A DNA stretch of 64,000 nucleotides. Source: Beroe forskalii. Its lineage: Eukaryota; Ctenophora; Nuda; Beroida; Beroidae. Location: the NCBI GenBank assembly GCA_011033025.1, contig WFMF01000338.1, forward strand, positions 62,001 to 126,000, read 5' to 3'. Positions 1 through 10,512 of this stretch are shown here, piece by piece (positions within the stretch are counted from its first letter, which is position 1; each line of letters begins with the position of its first letter). The position numbers and the translations under genes were made by a program. The notes below the pieces were generated by a model, which was not told where the DNA came from, searched no databases, and worked only from the letters and a program-made list of their open reading frames with translations.

Positions 1-894
1 GAGTTCTGTTAAGCTTTGAAATGTGGGGTTTCCAGGAGAGTTTTTCATCTATTAATACTCCTAAAAATTTCGTTTCATTGACTTTCTTGATAATTTTACC
101 GTTTATTGATAGATTTAATTCTGGTGCCAGATTGTCGGCCCCCTTCTTGCTTGGAGAGAAGAGCATGTAGCAACATTTCTTTGTATTTATATGTAGTAAA
201 TTGGATTCCATATATCTGGATATATTAGATAAGATCTTATTTGCAATCAAGTATGCTTCTTCTCTAGTACTCCCAGTAACAAATATGTTAGTGTCATCTG
301 CAAACAAAATTATTTTACAGTTTTCAGCAGAGTTACAGATGTCATTTATGTAAAGTATAAAAAGAAGGGGGCCGAGAACTGAGCCTTGTGGGACACCAAA
401 ATTTACTGGCAGGGTTTCTGAAGTTTCATTAAGTACACTTACAAGTTGTTTCCTGTCAGATAGATAGCTTTTGATAAGATCTAGTGCATTGCCATTGATA
501 CCATAGTGGCTTAGCTTATCAGTTAGTATTTGGTGGTCGAGTGTGTCGAATGCCTTACTTAAATCAATAAATATTCCAAGGGTGTGCTTTTTTAGTTTAA
601 CTTGATTCCGTATGTATGTAACAGAGTAGTTCAAAGCATGGTTAGTAGAGTGGCCTTTTCTGAAGCCATACTGATTTTCATATATAACATCATTATCTTC
701 CAAGAATTGATAGAGATAAATTGAATATTAATTTTTCAAATATTTTGCCAAATATTGGTAAGGTAGATACAGGTCTGTAGTTCTCCATTAATTCTTCATT
801 ATCTTTCTTATAAATAGGACTTATTCTTCCTGTTTTGAGTTCATTGGGAAAATATCCCTCAGCCATGCATTTGTTATACATTCTAGTTAACACT
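1..894 (-). pseudogene. Non-LTR retrotransposon copy A, reverse transcriptase part
   Basis: Read on the minus strand, this is the RT domain of a CR1/Jockey-like element. Motifs in order are [57 protein letters not shown] and the catalytic FADD, followed by a thumb-like stretch ending in TKFLGVLIDEKLSW at the window edge. The frame is open from about base 715 to base 1, but a frameshift near 715-725 separates it from the upstream part, which starts directly at the MULE insertion. The rest of the same copy lies at 6140-8007, on the other side of the inserted transposon. The 3' end lies outside the window. Family assignment is by motif recognition; the clade was not tested. Confidence 0.88.
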
Positions 895-1140
895 GGCATA
901 ATCCACGATTTTTGCAAGTACACCTGAATTCGCCGCGAATTCGCCGCGAATTCAAGTGAATTCAGGTGAATTCAGGTGAATTCGCGGCGGAGTTCGCCAA
1001 AAAAAAATTTTGGCGGACTCCGCCGGAGTCCGCCGGAGTTCGCCGCGGACTCTGGCGAATTCACCTGAATTCACCTGAATTCGCCGCGAATACACGCGTA
1101 TTCGGTGTACTAGTTCGCCAATTTTCCAGTTCACCCAGGC
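895..1140 (+). repeat. Left terminal inverted repeat of the MULE
   Basis: About 245 bp matching the reverse complement of 5895-6139 with few differences. After the outer 30 bp it is built from short palindrome-rich words: GAATTCAGGTGAATTC, GAATTCGCCGCGAATTC and GGCGGACTCCGCCGG. An A/T run at about 1001-1014 forms the tip of one internal dyad. Related words continue to about 1215 (GAACTCAGGTGAAC) but no longer pair with the other end. Confidence 0.9.
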
Positions 1141-1313
1141 GAACTCAGGTGAACTTGGGCGAACTTGGGCGAACTCAGGTGAACTCAGTTCGCGGCGAAT
1201 TCACCTGAACTTTGAAGGAACTTTGTCACGTCTGGCACGCTTATGTGAGACTAAGATGCAATTCACAATGTCTACCAATATATGCGTGTCGTCATGGATC
1301 CAAAGAACCTTAG

Positions 1314-1799
1314 GGGAGCCGTCACATATTAGGTCATCACTCGACGGGAGGGAGGGGGTTTTCAAATGCTGACAGGTGATGACAGGGGGGAGGGAGGGGG
1401 TTTAAGGTTTGCCGACGTCAGCGAAAATATTGAATTTTCTAAATTCGAAAATACGATATTCAAACTTTTTCGTTCACAATATTTTGTTTTGATGTACCCA
1501 TTTCATTTCTTTGATATGATATCTATATTTCCAAACTAACTGGATGTTCGTCTATGACAATTAGAACCATTTTTTTTAACGAATTTAACGATATGAATCA
1601 CACCACACGTACATAGTTGATATTTCATGTCGGTTGTTTTGATTCGAAATAGTCAAAATTTGTTTTGAAAAAGGAGGGGGGTTTGGTCAATGCTGACGTC
1701 ATCATGGGGAGGGGTCAGCCAATGATGACAAGTGATGACAGACAGGGGGAGGGGGTTGAAAATGGGCAAAAAGTGATGACATAATATGTGACGGCTCCC
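1314..1799. mobile_element. MITE-like 486-bp element inside the MULE
   Basis: The ends are inverted repeats: GGGAGCCGTCACATATTA on the left and its complement on the right, extending into TCATCAC/GTGATGA. The interior has purine-rich GGGAGGGAGGGGG runs and repeated TGATGACAG words and no coding potential. I could not find a convincing target duplication (left flank ends CCTTAG, right flank starts TGATTAG), so the superfamily is open. Confidence 0.6.
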
Positions 1800-1899
1800 T
1801 GATTAGGACACTAGAAAAATTGACATCAAGATCTGTGACGTCATTGTCAGGTGTTGCCTGACCCCCTGACGACTAAGGACATCGCTGATTCGCTGAGGA

Positions 1900-2195
1900 C
1901 AAAAACCAGTATCGGCGCATATAGCCGTAAATGGCTAAGTCCTTGTGGGTGAGGAGAATGCAGACCGTGGGGAGGCACCAGGATCTATCTTCTGTGAGGG
2001 ATGAGAGCTCTGCATGGATGACAAGGATCTGGGGTTAGGACTTGAAGGTTCCATCGAGGAACCAGCAGGAGCTTTCTGCTATGATCGTGAGTTTGTCACT
2101 GGTAGCCCGGATGATCACCCGAGGCGTTGTCGTAGAGGAGCATATCAGCTTGTCTGAGGGTCCGGCAGTCTGCAGGGAGGGTGTCTGCAGAGTGG
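1900..2195 (-). pseudogene. MULE transposase remnant, catalytic region
   Basis: Minus-strand translation gives RVIIRATSDKLTIIAESS, then CWFLDGTFKS, and in another frame ILVIHAELSS and CLPTVCILLTHKDLA. This is the typical order of the MULE transposase core: 'WF.DGTFK' with the first catalytic Asp, then 'IHA' and 'P.VF.LL..K'. A deletion or frameshift lies after TFKS, and a second frameshift precedes the first block (MLLYDNASGD lies in the neighbouring frame). The N-terminal continuation is at 4111-4250, separated by the 2204-4102 insertion. Non-functional. Confidence 0.7.
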
Positions 2196-2737
2196 GTATG
2201 AGGCCCATATCCAAAAAGCCGCGAACCTGCAAACCTGGTTCGGGGGAAATTTTGAGCCGGGGGAAATTTTGGGGAAATTGGAGGAAATTTTTGGTGGAAG
2301 CCAAGTACAGAAAATTTGATTTAACAACAAAAATCACTATGTTTTACCCGAATTATATTGAAATAAATTTTTAAAATGAAAATTCAAATCGTTCCTGTAC
2401 TAACTAACAGTTTTCAGTGATAGGATGTAGCAGGCATGGATCCAAGGGGGCGTGCTGGGGGCATGCGCATGCCCCCAAACGAAAATTTGGAGGCGTGCTC
2501 TGGGCGTGCAATTCAAAAAATTTGAAATAAAAATCAACATTAGAATTGAAAATAAAGTCCGAAAATGGACTAGAAAAGTTATGAAAATCGATGATATTAT
2601 TTGAAAACAAGTTTATGAATGGTACAGGTACAAAACTTTTTTTTTTTATTTTGAAGGTTTTACTTTTACTTCTATTCCAACAGCTGTAACAGCCAATGAC
2701 AGGAATCGAAGGGTTCAAGTAATCAAGCCAGTGACGG

Positions 2738-2961
2738 TTAAGGAAGTGTAATCCATACTTTCATCGCCCGAGACTTCGCTGCAATGGGCAGCTCCTCATT
2801 TAACCCTCCCGCACAGTTTCCTGTACGCTCGGCTGAGTGAACCGTGTGGCTGCTTAGGTGAGAGTTCTCACCCTTAGCACGGTAGGCAAGGTCGGGAATC
2901 GAACCACCAACCTCTCGATTGAAAGTACGACGCCCTAAACCACTGCGCTACCTAGCCACCT
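2738..2961 (-). mobile_element. tRNA-derived SINE
   Basis: On the minus strand the head resembles a tRNA: an A box TAGCGCAGTGG near 2950 and a consensus B box GGTTCGATTCC near 2900, at tRNA-like spacing. The non-tRNA body runs to about 2738 and ends near GTATGGATTACACTTCC. The A/B-box arrangement is seen directly; SINE identity is inferred. It is not a functional tRNA gene because the acceptor stem does not pair and the body continues past it. Confidence 0.72.
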
Positions 2962-3106
2962 AAACGATGTGGTTCTTTAATGACAATCAATTTCGTCGTT
3001 CTACGACAGGTCTCAAATTTGATTGTATAAATCAAATTTGAGACCTTAAGATGTCGTAGAACGTAGAACGACGAAATTGATTGTCTTTTAAGAACCACAT
3101 CGTTTA
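2961..3106. repeat. Long perfect-arm hairpin
   Basis: Arms starting TAAACGATGTGGTTCTT and ending in its complement pair over about 65 bp, with a short TGTATA loop near 3030 and a small duplicated insertion in the right arm (GTAGAAC twice). It abuts the SINE head. It may be a tiny MITE or a snap-back duplication. Confidence 0.8.
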
Positions 3107-3289
3107 GTTTTGTACCTGTACCATTGAGTCAAAAGAGAATAAATCAGTTACTCATCAATTGCAATCATGCGACTCTTATTCAACGACCCGATGCGTGAAT
3201 CGGGTCTTATTTGGCATGAATAGTCTTATTTGCCAAGTATCGATAGCATCAATTATCAATAGCAACTAGCATTCCTCATGGGTATATAG

Positions 3290-3740
3290 GTGGCAAAATT
3301 GTGTACGACAACAATGATGTAGATGCTGACATGAAAACAGTGCAAAAATTCTATTGAGGTGACATTTCTTGACGCCCCACACCTCTGGCTTCTGGGGGCT
3401 GCCGCCCCCAGACCCTGCTTTTCTCTCTCTTCATTTTAAATATATTTAGTGAAATTGTGTACAACAAAACTCAAAAGGGATGGAGCTGTTGAGATCAAAA
3501 CAATGCAAAAACCCTATTGAGGTGACAATTCTTGGCACTCCACACCTCTTGCTTCTGGGGGCTGCCGCCCCAGACCCCTGCTGTTCTTTCTTTTTATTTT
3601 TAATATATTTAGTGAAATTATGTACGGCAAAAAAGATGGAGCTTTTGAGATAAAAACAGTGCAAAAATTTTATTGAGGTGACATTTCTTTACACTCCAGA
3701 CCTCTGGCTTCTGGGGGCTGCCGCCCCCAGACCCCTGCTA
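3290..3740. repeat. About 160-bp tandem repeat, three units
   Basis: Three units start near 3350, 3515 and 3670 with TATTGAGGTGACA. Each contains a GC-rich hairpin (CTTCTGGGGGCTGCCGCCCC) followed by ATATATTTAGTGAAATT. Units differ by small indels. The ORFs read through them are not genes. Confidence 0.75.
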
Positions 3741-4110
3741 GCGCTAATACATACTTGAATTATTTTTACAATCAGAAAACGTCATTTTGCAAATGGAGCA
3801 CCGCGAGGGCTTAAATTTGCACGCCCCGAAAAATTCTGGGCTGGATCCATGCTGGATCCATGTCAATAACTATAAGCAATGAATAATTCCCTGTTCTAGA
3901 TTAGCTTCACAATGAGAGCCTTTTTAACTTCTGATATATTAGAATAATTACTTTAGCTTATGAAATATTAAAAAAGAAGCAAATTTTGCAAACTGCTTGC
4001 TTTGCTCACAAAATATAGTCAATTTCTTGAGCGAAGCGAGCGGGCTGCAAAATGGGCAAAAATTTCTGGTTCGGGGGAAATTTTTTATTTTTTGGATATG
4101 GGGTATGAGG

Positions 4111-4250
4111 TTCAGGACACTAGCAGCTGCCAGCTCCGCTTGATCCACCTCCAAGCTTGTCTCCCATCTGTCGTGTCAAGGGTTTGCAGACTTCATGAGA
4201 CCTCGTTACCTAAGTGGGACGATATCCTGACGAATTAGCATGGGGTTGTG
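4111..4250 (-). pseudogene. MULE transposase remnant, N-terminal piece
   Basis: The minus-strand frame reads VDQAELAAASVLNLIPT and, in a neighbouring frame, ends of a short Cys/His-rich lead. In MULE transposases this helix-rich segment (AE.AAA.VL..IPTL) comes just before the DGTF core. It lies exactly across the 1.9-kb insertion from the fragment at 1900-2195, and the two join in frame when the insertion is ignored. Broken. Confidence 0.5.
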
Positions 4251-4387
4251 CTCGCATGAACGTCCCGTATCACGTATCCCCTCCGATGACATGAGCCAAC
4301 AAGCGGTATGGGATAGTGTAAATTGTGATGTGGCGGATCACATGCTGACACCGTGTATCGTGAGTCCCCAGTGTCTTCACAATGATA

Positions 4388-5491
4388 CAACTAGTCGGTA
4401 CATACCGCGGTACGTACCACGGTACGTACCGCGGAACATGTCCTAACTAGTCGGTACATACTGCGGTACGTACCACGGTATGTACCGATTAGTTAGAACA
4501 TGTTCCGCGGTACATACCCCGGGACAAATCCTAACTAGTCGGTACATACCGCGGTACGTACTGCCTCTGCGCGCGCATTTATTCCCAAATTTCTTGCGAT
4601 AAAGAGGTGAAGCTTGCAACAAACGAAGGTCAATGATCAAGGTAATTGAAGCAAATCACTAGGTATTTTACAACATCAAGAGTCAAAGCCACCAGAGTCA
4701 AAATCCGATCTTCCAGAATCAAGGCAAACAGAGTCAAGGCAACAAGAGTCAAGGCTCAAGGCAACCAGTATAATGCAACCTGAGTCAGTGAGTCAAGGCA
4801 ATCAGAGAGTCAGAGCAAACAACGGATCGCATAGTAGCGTCGGGGAGGTGGTGTCTGCAGGTGGGATGGGTGTTGACCCCTGCTTGGTCCTGTTCACGTG
4901 ACCTATAGGCCTGGCATGCATAGAGCGAACCGGACACCCAATCAACCCTACCAGACAGTTTCAATCTGTCCACCCCTGCATGCTAGGCATATGGGTCACG
5001 TGACCAGTACCCAGCGGGGGTCGACGCCCATCCTATCAGTAGACATATTTTCCTTGATGCTGCCATGCGATCCTTTGTTTGCTCTGACTCTCCTTTCCTT
5101 GACTCACTGACTCAGGTTGCCTTATAGTTATACTTGTTGCCTTGACTCTCTTTGCCTTGATTCTAGAAGATCGGAGTTTGACTCTGGTGGCTTTGACTCT
5201 TGATGTTGTAAAATACCTAGTGGTTTGCTTCAATTGCCTTGATCATTGACCTTTGTTTGTTGCAATCTTTACCTCTTTATCGCAAGAAATTTGGGAATAA
5301 ATGCGCGCGCAGAGGCGGTACGTACCGCGGTATGTACCGACTAGTTAGGATTTGTTCCGGGGTATGTACCGCGGAACATGTTCTAACTAATCGGTACATA
5401 CCGTGGTACGTACCGCGGTATGTACCGACTAGTTAGGACATGTTCCGCGGTACGTACCGTGGTACGTACCGCGGTATGTACCGACTAGTTG
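4388..5491. mobile_element. 1.1-kb foldback element built from GGTACGTACC words
   Basis: Almost the whole stretch is one inverted repeat with arms of about 480 bp (4388-4850 and 5030-5491) and an imperfectly paired centre containing CACGTG. The outer 200 bp of each arm is an array of GGTACGTACC, CCGCGG and ACTAGT palindromes. The inner part has repeats of GAGTCAAGGCAA. Ends are CAACTAGTCGG and its complement. No target duplication is visible. Mirror ORFs of 65 aa on opposite strands come from the symmetry and are not genes. Confidence 0.75.
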
Positions 5492-5523
5492 GGGTCTTAG
5501 GTAGTTTATATAAAGTGAAGAGG

Positions 5524-5635
5524 CTCCCGACCTAGAGTCCACCCTGTGGGGATCTCCCGACCCAGAGTCCACCCTGGTGTGCCACTGCCGACCCAGAGTC
5601 CCCCGATCTAGAGTCCCCCGACCTAGAGTCCGTTC
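5524..5635. repeat. Short direct repeats of CCCGACCTAGAGTCC
   Basis: Five or six copies of a 13-25 bp unit (CCCGACCTAGAGTCC, CCCGACCCAGAGTCC and variants) lie between the foldback and the right end of the MULE. No coding signal. Confidence 0.7.
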
Positions 5636-5894
5636 CCCATGTTGACTTTGCAATCGGGATCTGGTTAGAGCAAAGTGCCGACCAAAACACCTGTAAAAGA
5701 AGAGCCTTTGCAATTGCAATAACGCAATTTTCCTTCATCGCCGATCGCTAATTTGTTAAATTCATACTGATTTGGGCTTTTGGGCAAGTTTCCCTCCGGC
5801 GAACTCAGGCGGACTCCGGCGAACTCAGGCGGACTCCGGCATCTGAATTCAGGCGAACTAGTTCGCCGCGAATTCGCCGCGAACTGGCAGTTCA

Positions 5895-6139
5895 CCTGGG
5901 TGAACTGGAAAATTGGCGAACTAGTACACCGAATACGCGTGTATTCGCGGCGAATTCAGGTGAATTCAAGTGAATTCGCCGGAGTTCGCGGCGGACTCCG
6001 GCGGAGTCCGGCGGAGTCCGCCAAAAAAATTTTTTGGCGAACTCCGCCGCGAATTCACCTGAATTCACCTGAATTCACTTGAATTCGCGGCGAATTCGCG
6101 GCGAATTCAGGTGTACTTGCAAAAATCGTGGATTATGCC
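5895..6139 (-). repeat. Right terminal inverted repeat of the MULE
   Basis: Reverse complement of 895-1140. The outer 150 bp is nearly identical to the left end. The sub-terminal region at 5795-5895 has GGCGAACTCAGGCGGACTCC repeats that are related to, but not paired with, the left sub-terminal words. Confidence 0.9.
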
Positions 6140-7316
6140 TTAACACTGGTGCAGTGATGTTAGCAGTATGCTTAATAACATGAACTGGGATGTCACTTGA
6201 TTTACCAAGTTTAAGTTCAGCCATTATAGATTCCAGTTCCTCCTCATTACAATCTCTAAGGTTAATTGTATTTTCACATCTATCCTGTAAGAAATCATTA
6301 AAGTTTGATAACGGGTTAATCCTAATGCCATTATCGTCAATATAAACTCTATTTAGTGATGGGGCTAGTGAGACAAAGTACTTATTGAATTCATGAGTAA
6401 TTACTCTCCTGTCTGTTATCCTTTTGTTATCTACCAAAAAGTTGGGCTTGATTAGTCGCCTATGCTTACCTCTTACATTATTAATAACTTTCCAGATCTT
6501 TTTACTATCACTACCACATTCATCTACCTTAGAACCTAAATAGTTTGATTTTCTTTGACTAATTAAGAACTTCAGCCTTTTCCTGTAATCCCTAAATTTA
6601 ATATACTTAGTTCGTATATCAGAACAAAAGATACAGCTACAAATATAACGGTCAGCTACTTCGGTGTTTCTATTCACACATCGTTTCTTCTTAGCAGATT
6701 CCCATAGCTTAAATAATTTGTCTTTGTGTGCAATAGAGACAATTAGTCCACCTGTTATCCATGGATTGTTTATTGCAGTTCGTTTAGAATGCTTAGGTTT
6801 CTCTAGTTTACAAGATTTGTCAAGCTTATCCTGAAAAGAGCATGCAAATTCTTCAAAATTGTTAGGAGGGTTACTTGTTAGTTCGTTTTCTAGTTCGTTC
6901 TTAAAGTTTTCAACATTTGAGTTACAGTAGTCATAATATTGTATGTACTTGTTAACAGTTGCATTATGTGGAGTGATTCCCTCACATACTTGGACTAGGG
7001 CTAGGTGATGGGAGATACCGATTTTCAGTGTGCCAGATAAGATAGTGTATTCAGGTGCATTAGTGAAAATATTATCTATACATGATTTTCTACAGCCAGG
7101 TTTCTCATGGGTATAAGTTGATATGAGGGGATAAAAACCTAGGGCAAGGGTGGTGTCTTCTAGCAGTTGTACTTCTTTGGAGTTACTTTTGTGCAGATCT
7201 ATATTAAAATCTCCCATAATATGTACTGAGTTTTTAGGTAGCTGTTTGGCTATATCATTGAGTTCAGTCAGAGCATCACTTAGGACCCCACTAGGTGGTC
7301 GGTATATTACACCCAC
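6140..7316 (-). pseudogene. Non-LTR retrotransposon copy A, endonuclease and linker part
   Basis: Minus-strand frame with AP-endonuclease motifs VGVIYRPPSG, HIMGDFNIDL, CIDNIF and ISHHLAL, then a basic linker (NNPWITGGLI, RKRLKFLISQRKSNY) typical of CR1/Jockey ORF2 before the RT. It is open until the MULE insertion at 6139, where the next codons come from the transposon TIR. The RT continues at 894-1. A small insertion near 7335-7345 puts it out of frame with the N-terminal part. Confidence 0.88.
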
Positions 7317-7329
7317 TGTTGATGATTTG

Positions 7330-8007
7330 TCATTTATAGGTACTTATGGTTACAAAGAGGGTTTCTAAGTTACCACTAACAGACGAAAGTGACGAGTTTA
7401 TTACAGCATTCAACGAATCACTTACATAAAGGCATACACCAGTTCCTTTTGGTTTATCTTCGATTATATCTTGATAGAAAGCTGTGTATCCAGGTATACT
7501 ATAATATACAGTACTTTCATCTGCAGTTGTATTAGTTTCTGCTAGACCAATTACAGAAAGTTTTAGTTTCATACGGTGGACTTGGGCAGAGAATAGATCA
7601 AAGTTGCTTTTGTTACCATCTATATTTTGAAACAACATACTGCCATGGGATTCAAGCTCATTATTACAGATTGAGTTGAAGTTATCTATATCATAAGATT
7701 TACAGTTATCTAAAATACTTGAGATGCTTCTGATAAACTCATCACTTTCATCATCTTCATCATCAACATCCTGTGTAGAGAGAGGACTATATTTGGTCTC
7801 AATATCTACTTTACATAAGGAGCAGTAAGAATTTTTGTTAATAATTTCACCATTTGATTCCTTGAAGCAGAATTGGTGATAGATTTTGTCACACTCAAAG
7901 CACTCATATGCATTTTGACCAACATTTATGTTCTTTACACAATGGTTGCATTTTTCCCTTATATTATGCAGATTGAATTTGCTAGGTTCCCAATCCTGCT
8001 GGGTCAC
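7330..8007 (-). pseudogene. Non-LTR retrotransposon copy A, PHD-type zinc finger and start of endonuclease
   Basis: A 225-aa frame. Residues 13-60 form a Cys/His finger (CNHC, CFEC, YHQFC, YCSLC) of the PHD type known from CR1-like elements. An acidic linker (DDEDDESDEF) follows, then the start of the endonuclease (MLFQNIDGNKSNFD, VIGLAETN with the catalytic Glu, GTGVCLYVSDSL). It stops after TLFVTIS because of an apparent 4-base insertion; the next frame continues as VGVIYRPPSG. The 5' boundary of the element was not found but may lie near 8.1-8.3 kb. Confidence 0.85.
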
Positions 8008-9618
8008 CTAGAGAACCAGATGACGCAACAACATCTGAATAATAGAATGACGGTGGTATTTCGACATACACGTCATCTAAGGAATCTAACCTATCAACTT
8101 TATCTTCATTAACCTATGAATTCAAACAATCTGAATCTTTTAATTTCATATCTGCTTTTGATTACTCGTCAAGATTTTGATTAGGACTCCAAAAAACATG
8201 ACAAATGGTGAATAACTGCAAATGGTTAAGCTCGCCATTTCGATTAGGTAGTGCTTAAATATCTGTATTCTAAAATTGAGATCAGGAGAATGAGATTTAA
8301 AAAAAAATAAACTTCTTGGGACGAACTTTTGCTAAAGATACTTGCACTATACAGCATTGAAACTTATTCTGCCCGTAATAATTTTTGGCTCATTTTTCAT
8401 GGTTCGTTGATTCAACATAGCTACGTAAATTTAAAACTTTCGGCACTGATTGTCACTTCAGGCATAAAATGACACATATAACCAAACATGTCAAAATTTC
8501 AATGTATTCGAGTACAAGAGTTTCTACCAGACTGAATTGTAAATTTTCAGTGTCAACGAAGAATTTTGAGTAAGTCATCTATGTTGTGTGTGTGTTTTTA
8601 TGAGAGTTGTCTGATGCTCTGCTGTGTGGCGAATTCGACATCTCCTATGCCATGTTTTTTATGGTCAGATTTCACTATTCAGGACACTCAGGCTGTTTCG
8701 GTCTACAATTGGGAAAAGGATGATTAGTTGGCATCCAGGGTAAATTTCTGTGCAGTAATCCTGTATGATTGATAAAGAGTAGAGCTTTAACGTGGCAATT
8801 TCAGCCGTTTAGTAAGCGATTATTCAGTACACAGCCTGCACAATGCACACACGCTTCTGAGGTAAAGATAATATTAAGTTAAAATCTTAAAAATGGTTGT
8901 CTCGTGTCAACGGAAGGGTACTCTGCACTAATAGCCTAACACAATAACCAGAAGTTTCATGTTATTTAAATGTTATTTCAGGACAATTGCCAGAACTCAA
9001 GAAGTTGAAGTTTAAACGACATAACTGATACGAGAATTCTTGCCGGATGCACTAACAATTGGTATAAGGTAGAAAAATTCAAATTTCTATTGAGATCTGA
9101 TTAAAGTATTTATATTTATCAACACTTAGCTTATAGCATGTCTTGGTTTATTGCTTGATATCACAAGTCATAAATTAAATCATCAAGGTTATCTTATTTC
9201 CATGATGTACGTAACACAGTGATCGTATATCCACTGGTGTTAGTTCAAAATAATATCGAAACGTGGCCTCTTGATGGGAGTAAGTATTACGAGTTGTTTC
9301 CAATTGAAAGCTAGGCTGCCCTTTTGTAGGAGTTTATGACGCGATCGCCGCATGACTTCCCTAAATTACAGATGCGCAGAATATGCAATTTGCGCGCGCG
9401 CGGCGTGGGAATTTTGTTCGTTGTACTTCATCGCTAGATCAAAATTTTTTTTTAACGATTCAGTACACAACTGCCTTCATATTCTAGTTTGGAAAACTAA
9501 TTAGCAATCATCATTTCGAATTTATGATTAAGTTATTTTTAATTTAGAGTGGACAATCCGTTCGCAAATGGGCTCGAAAAAAAAGAACCTTGATTTTAAA
9601 ACATTTCACTCACGGATT
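8008..9618. other. No gene seen
   Basis: AT-rich sequence with no long ORF, no splice-bounded coding stretch and no recognised repeat. The first 200-300 bases may be the 5' UTR of retrotransposon A. Confidence 0.5.
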
Positions 9619-9626
9619 CAAATTGC

Positions 9627-10504
9627 GGTAAAAGTGTCACAAGAGTTGTGATTTTTGTCCAATGGATCCATTGGATCCATCATGTCCAATGGACATGTCC
9701 AATGGACGTCCATTGGACATCCATTGGACATCCATTGAACATGATGTCCATCGGTAAAAACGTCCAATGGTGTTCAATGGATCCAATGGATCCATTGGAT
9801 CCATTTTTGATGTTCAATGGACATGTTCAATGGATCCAATGGATGTTCAATGGATCCATCTGAGTGGATCCAATGGACACAATCACCAAACATGGTTTGG
9901 TAGATGGACATCAGTCTGGTATTTTTGTTCAATGGATCCATTGTGTCCATTGGATCCAATGGATCCATTGTGTCCATTGAACACCATTGAACATGTCCAT
10001 TGGATCCATTGGATCCATTGTACATGGTGTCCATTGGATCCATTGTGTCCAATGGATCCATTGTGTCCAATGGACAAAATGGATCCATTGGATCCAATGG
10101 ACACAATGTTCAATGGATCCAATGGATCCAATGGACATGTCCAATGGTGTTCAATGGACACAATGGATCCATTGGATCCAATGGACATAATGGATCCAAT
10201 GAACAAAAATACCAGTCTGATGTCCATCTACCAAACCATGTTTGGTGATTGTGTCCATTGGATCCACTCAGATGGATCCATTGAACATCCATTGGATCCA
10301 TTGAACATGTCCATTGAACATCAAAAATGGATCCAATGGATCCATTGGATCCATTGAACACCATTGGACGTTTTTACTGATGGACGTCATGTTCAATGGA
10401 TGTCCAATGGATGTCCAATGGACGTCCATTGGACATGTCCATTGGACATGATGGATCCAATGGATCCATTGGACAAAAATCACAACTCTTGTGACACTTT
10501 TACC
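9627..10504. mobile_element. 878-bp word-repeat palindrome transposon, copy 1
   Basis: Terminal inverted repeat GGTAAAAGTGTCACAAGAG, flanked by the 8-bp direct repeat CAAATTGC (9619-9626 and 10505-10512). From the end inward the two arms mirror each other over almost the full length. Both arms are dense arrays of CCATTGGATCCAATGG-type words plus variants with GGACA, GAACA or GGACGT. An 8-bp duplication suggests a non-autonomous hAT-like element. It has no transposase. All six frames stay open for long stretches because the words contain no stop codons. Confidence 0.88.
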
Positions 10505-10512
10505 CAAATTGC

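Larger units (their letters stand above)
2204..4102. mobile_element. 1.9-kb TIR element with 8-bp target duplication, inside the MULE transposase
   Basis: Ends are CCCATATCCAAAAA and its inverted complement. The flanking direct repeat is GTATGAGG at 2196-2203 and 4103-4110. Sub-terminal GGTTCGGGGGAAATTTT occurs at both ends in the same orientation. An 8-bp duplication fits hAT or MULE. There is no transposase, so it is non-autonomous. It carries a SINE, a long hairpin and a three-unit tandem repeat. Its excision would rejoin the transposase reading ...AAASVLNLIPTLQTP..., which supports a genuine insertion. Confidence 0.78.
895..6139. mobile_element. Mutator-like (MULE) DNA transposon inserted in retrotransposon A
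   Basis: The element is 5,245 bp. Its ends are near-perfect inverted repeats beginning GGCATAATCCACGATTTTTG, and it is flanked by the direct repeat TTAACACT at 887-894 and 6140-6147. Removing it rejoins the RT reading of retrotransposon A. Remnants of a MULE-type transposase lie inside on the minus strand (about 1900-2195 and 4111-4250), which together with long TIRs and an 8-bp target duplication points to the Mutator superfamily. It has been colonised by a 0.49-kb MITE, a 1.9-kb TIR element and a 1.1-kb foldback, so it is no longer autonomous. A hAT origin of the ends is the alternative. Confidence 0.8.

Noticed and set aside
2888-2961. Functional tRNA gene
   Set aside because: A and B boxes are present but the acceptor stem does not pair and the sequence continues as a SINE body.
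4443-5436. Mirror-image 65-aa ORFs that look like a duplicated gene
   Set aside because: They are the two arms of the foldback element; the inner frame is the complement of the outer, with no coding bias.
9767-10364. ORFs up to 196 aa on both strands (MDPLDPMDPL-like peptides)
   Set aside because: They are read-through of palindromic words without stop codons. The same peptides appear in several frames and on both strands, and again at 43947-44530.
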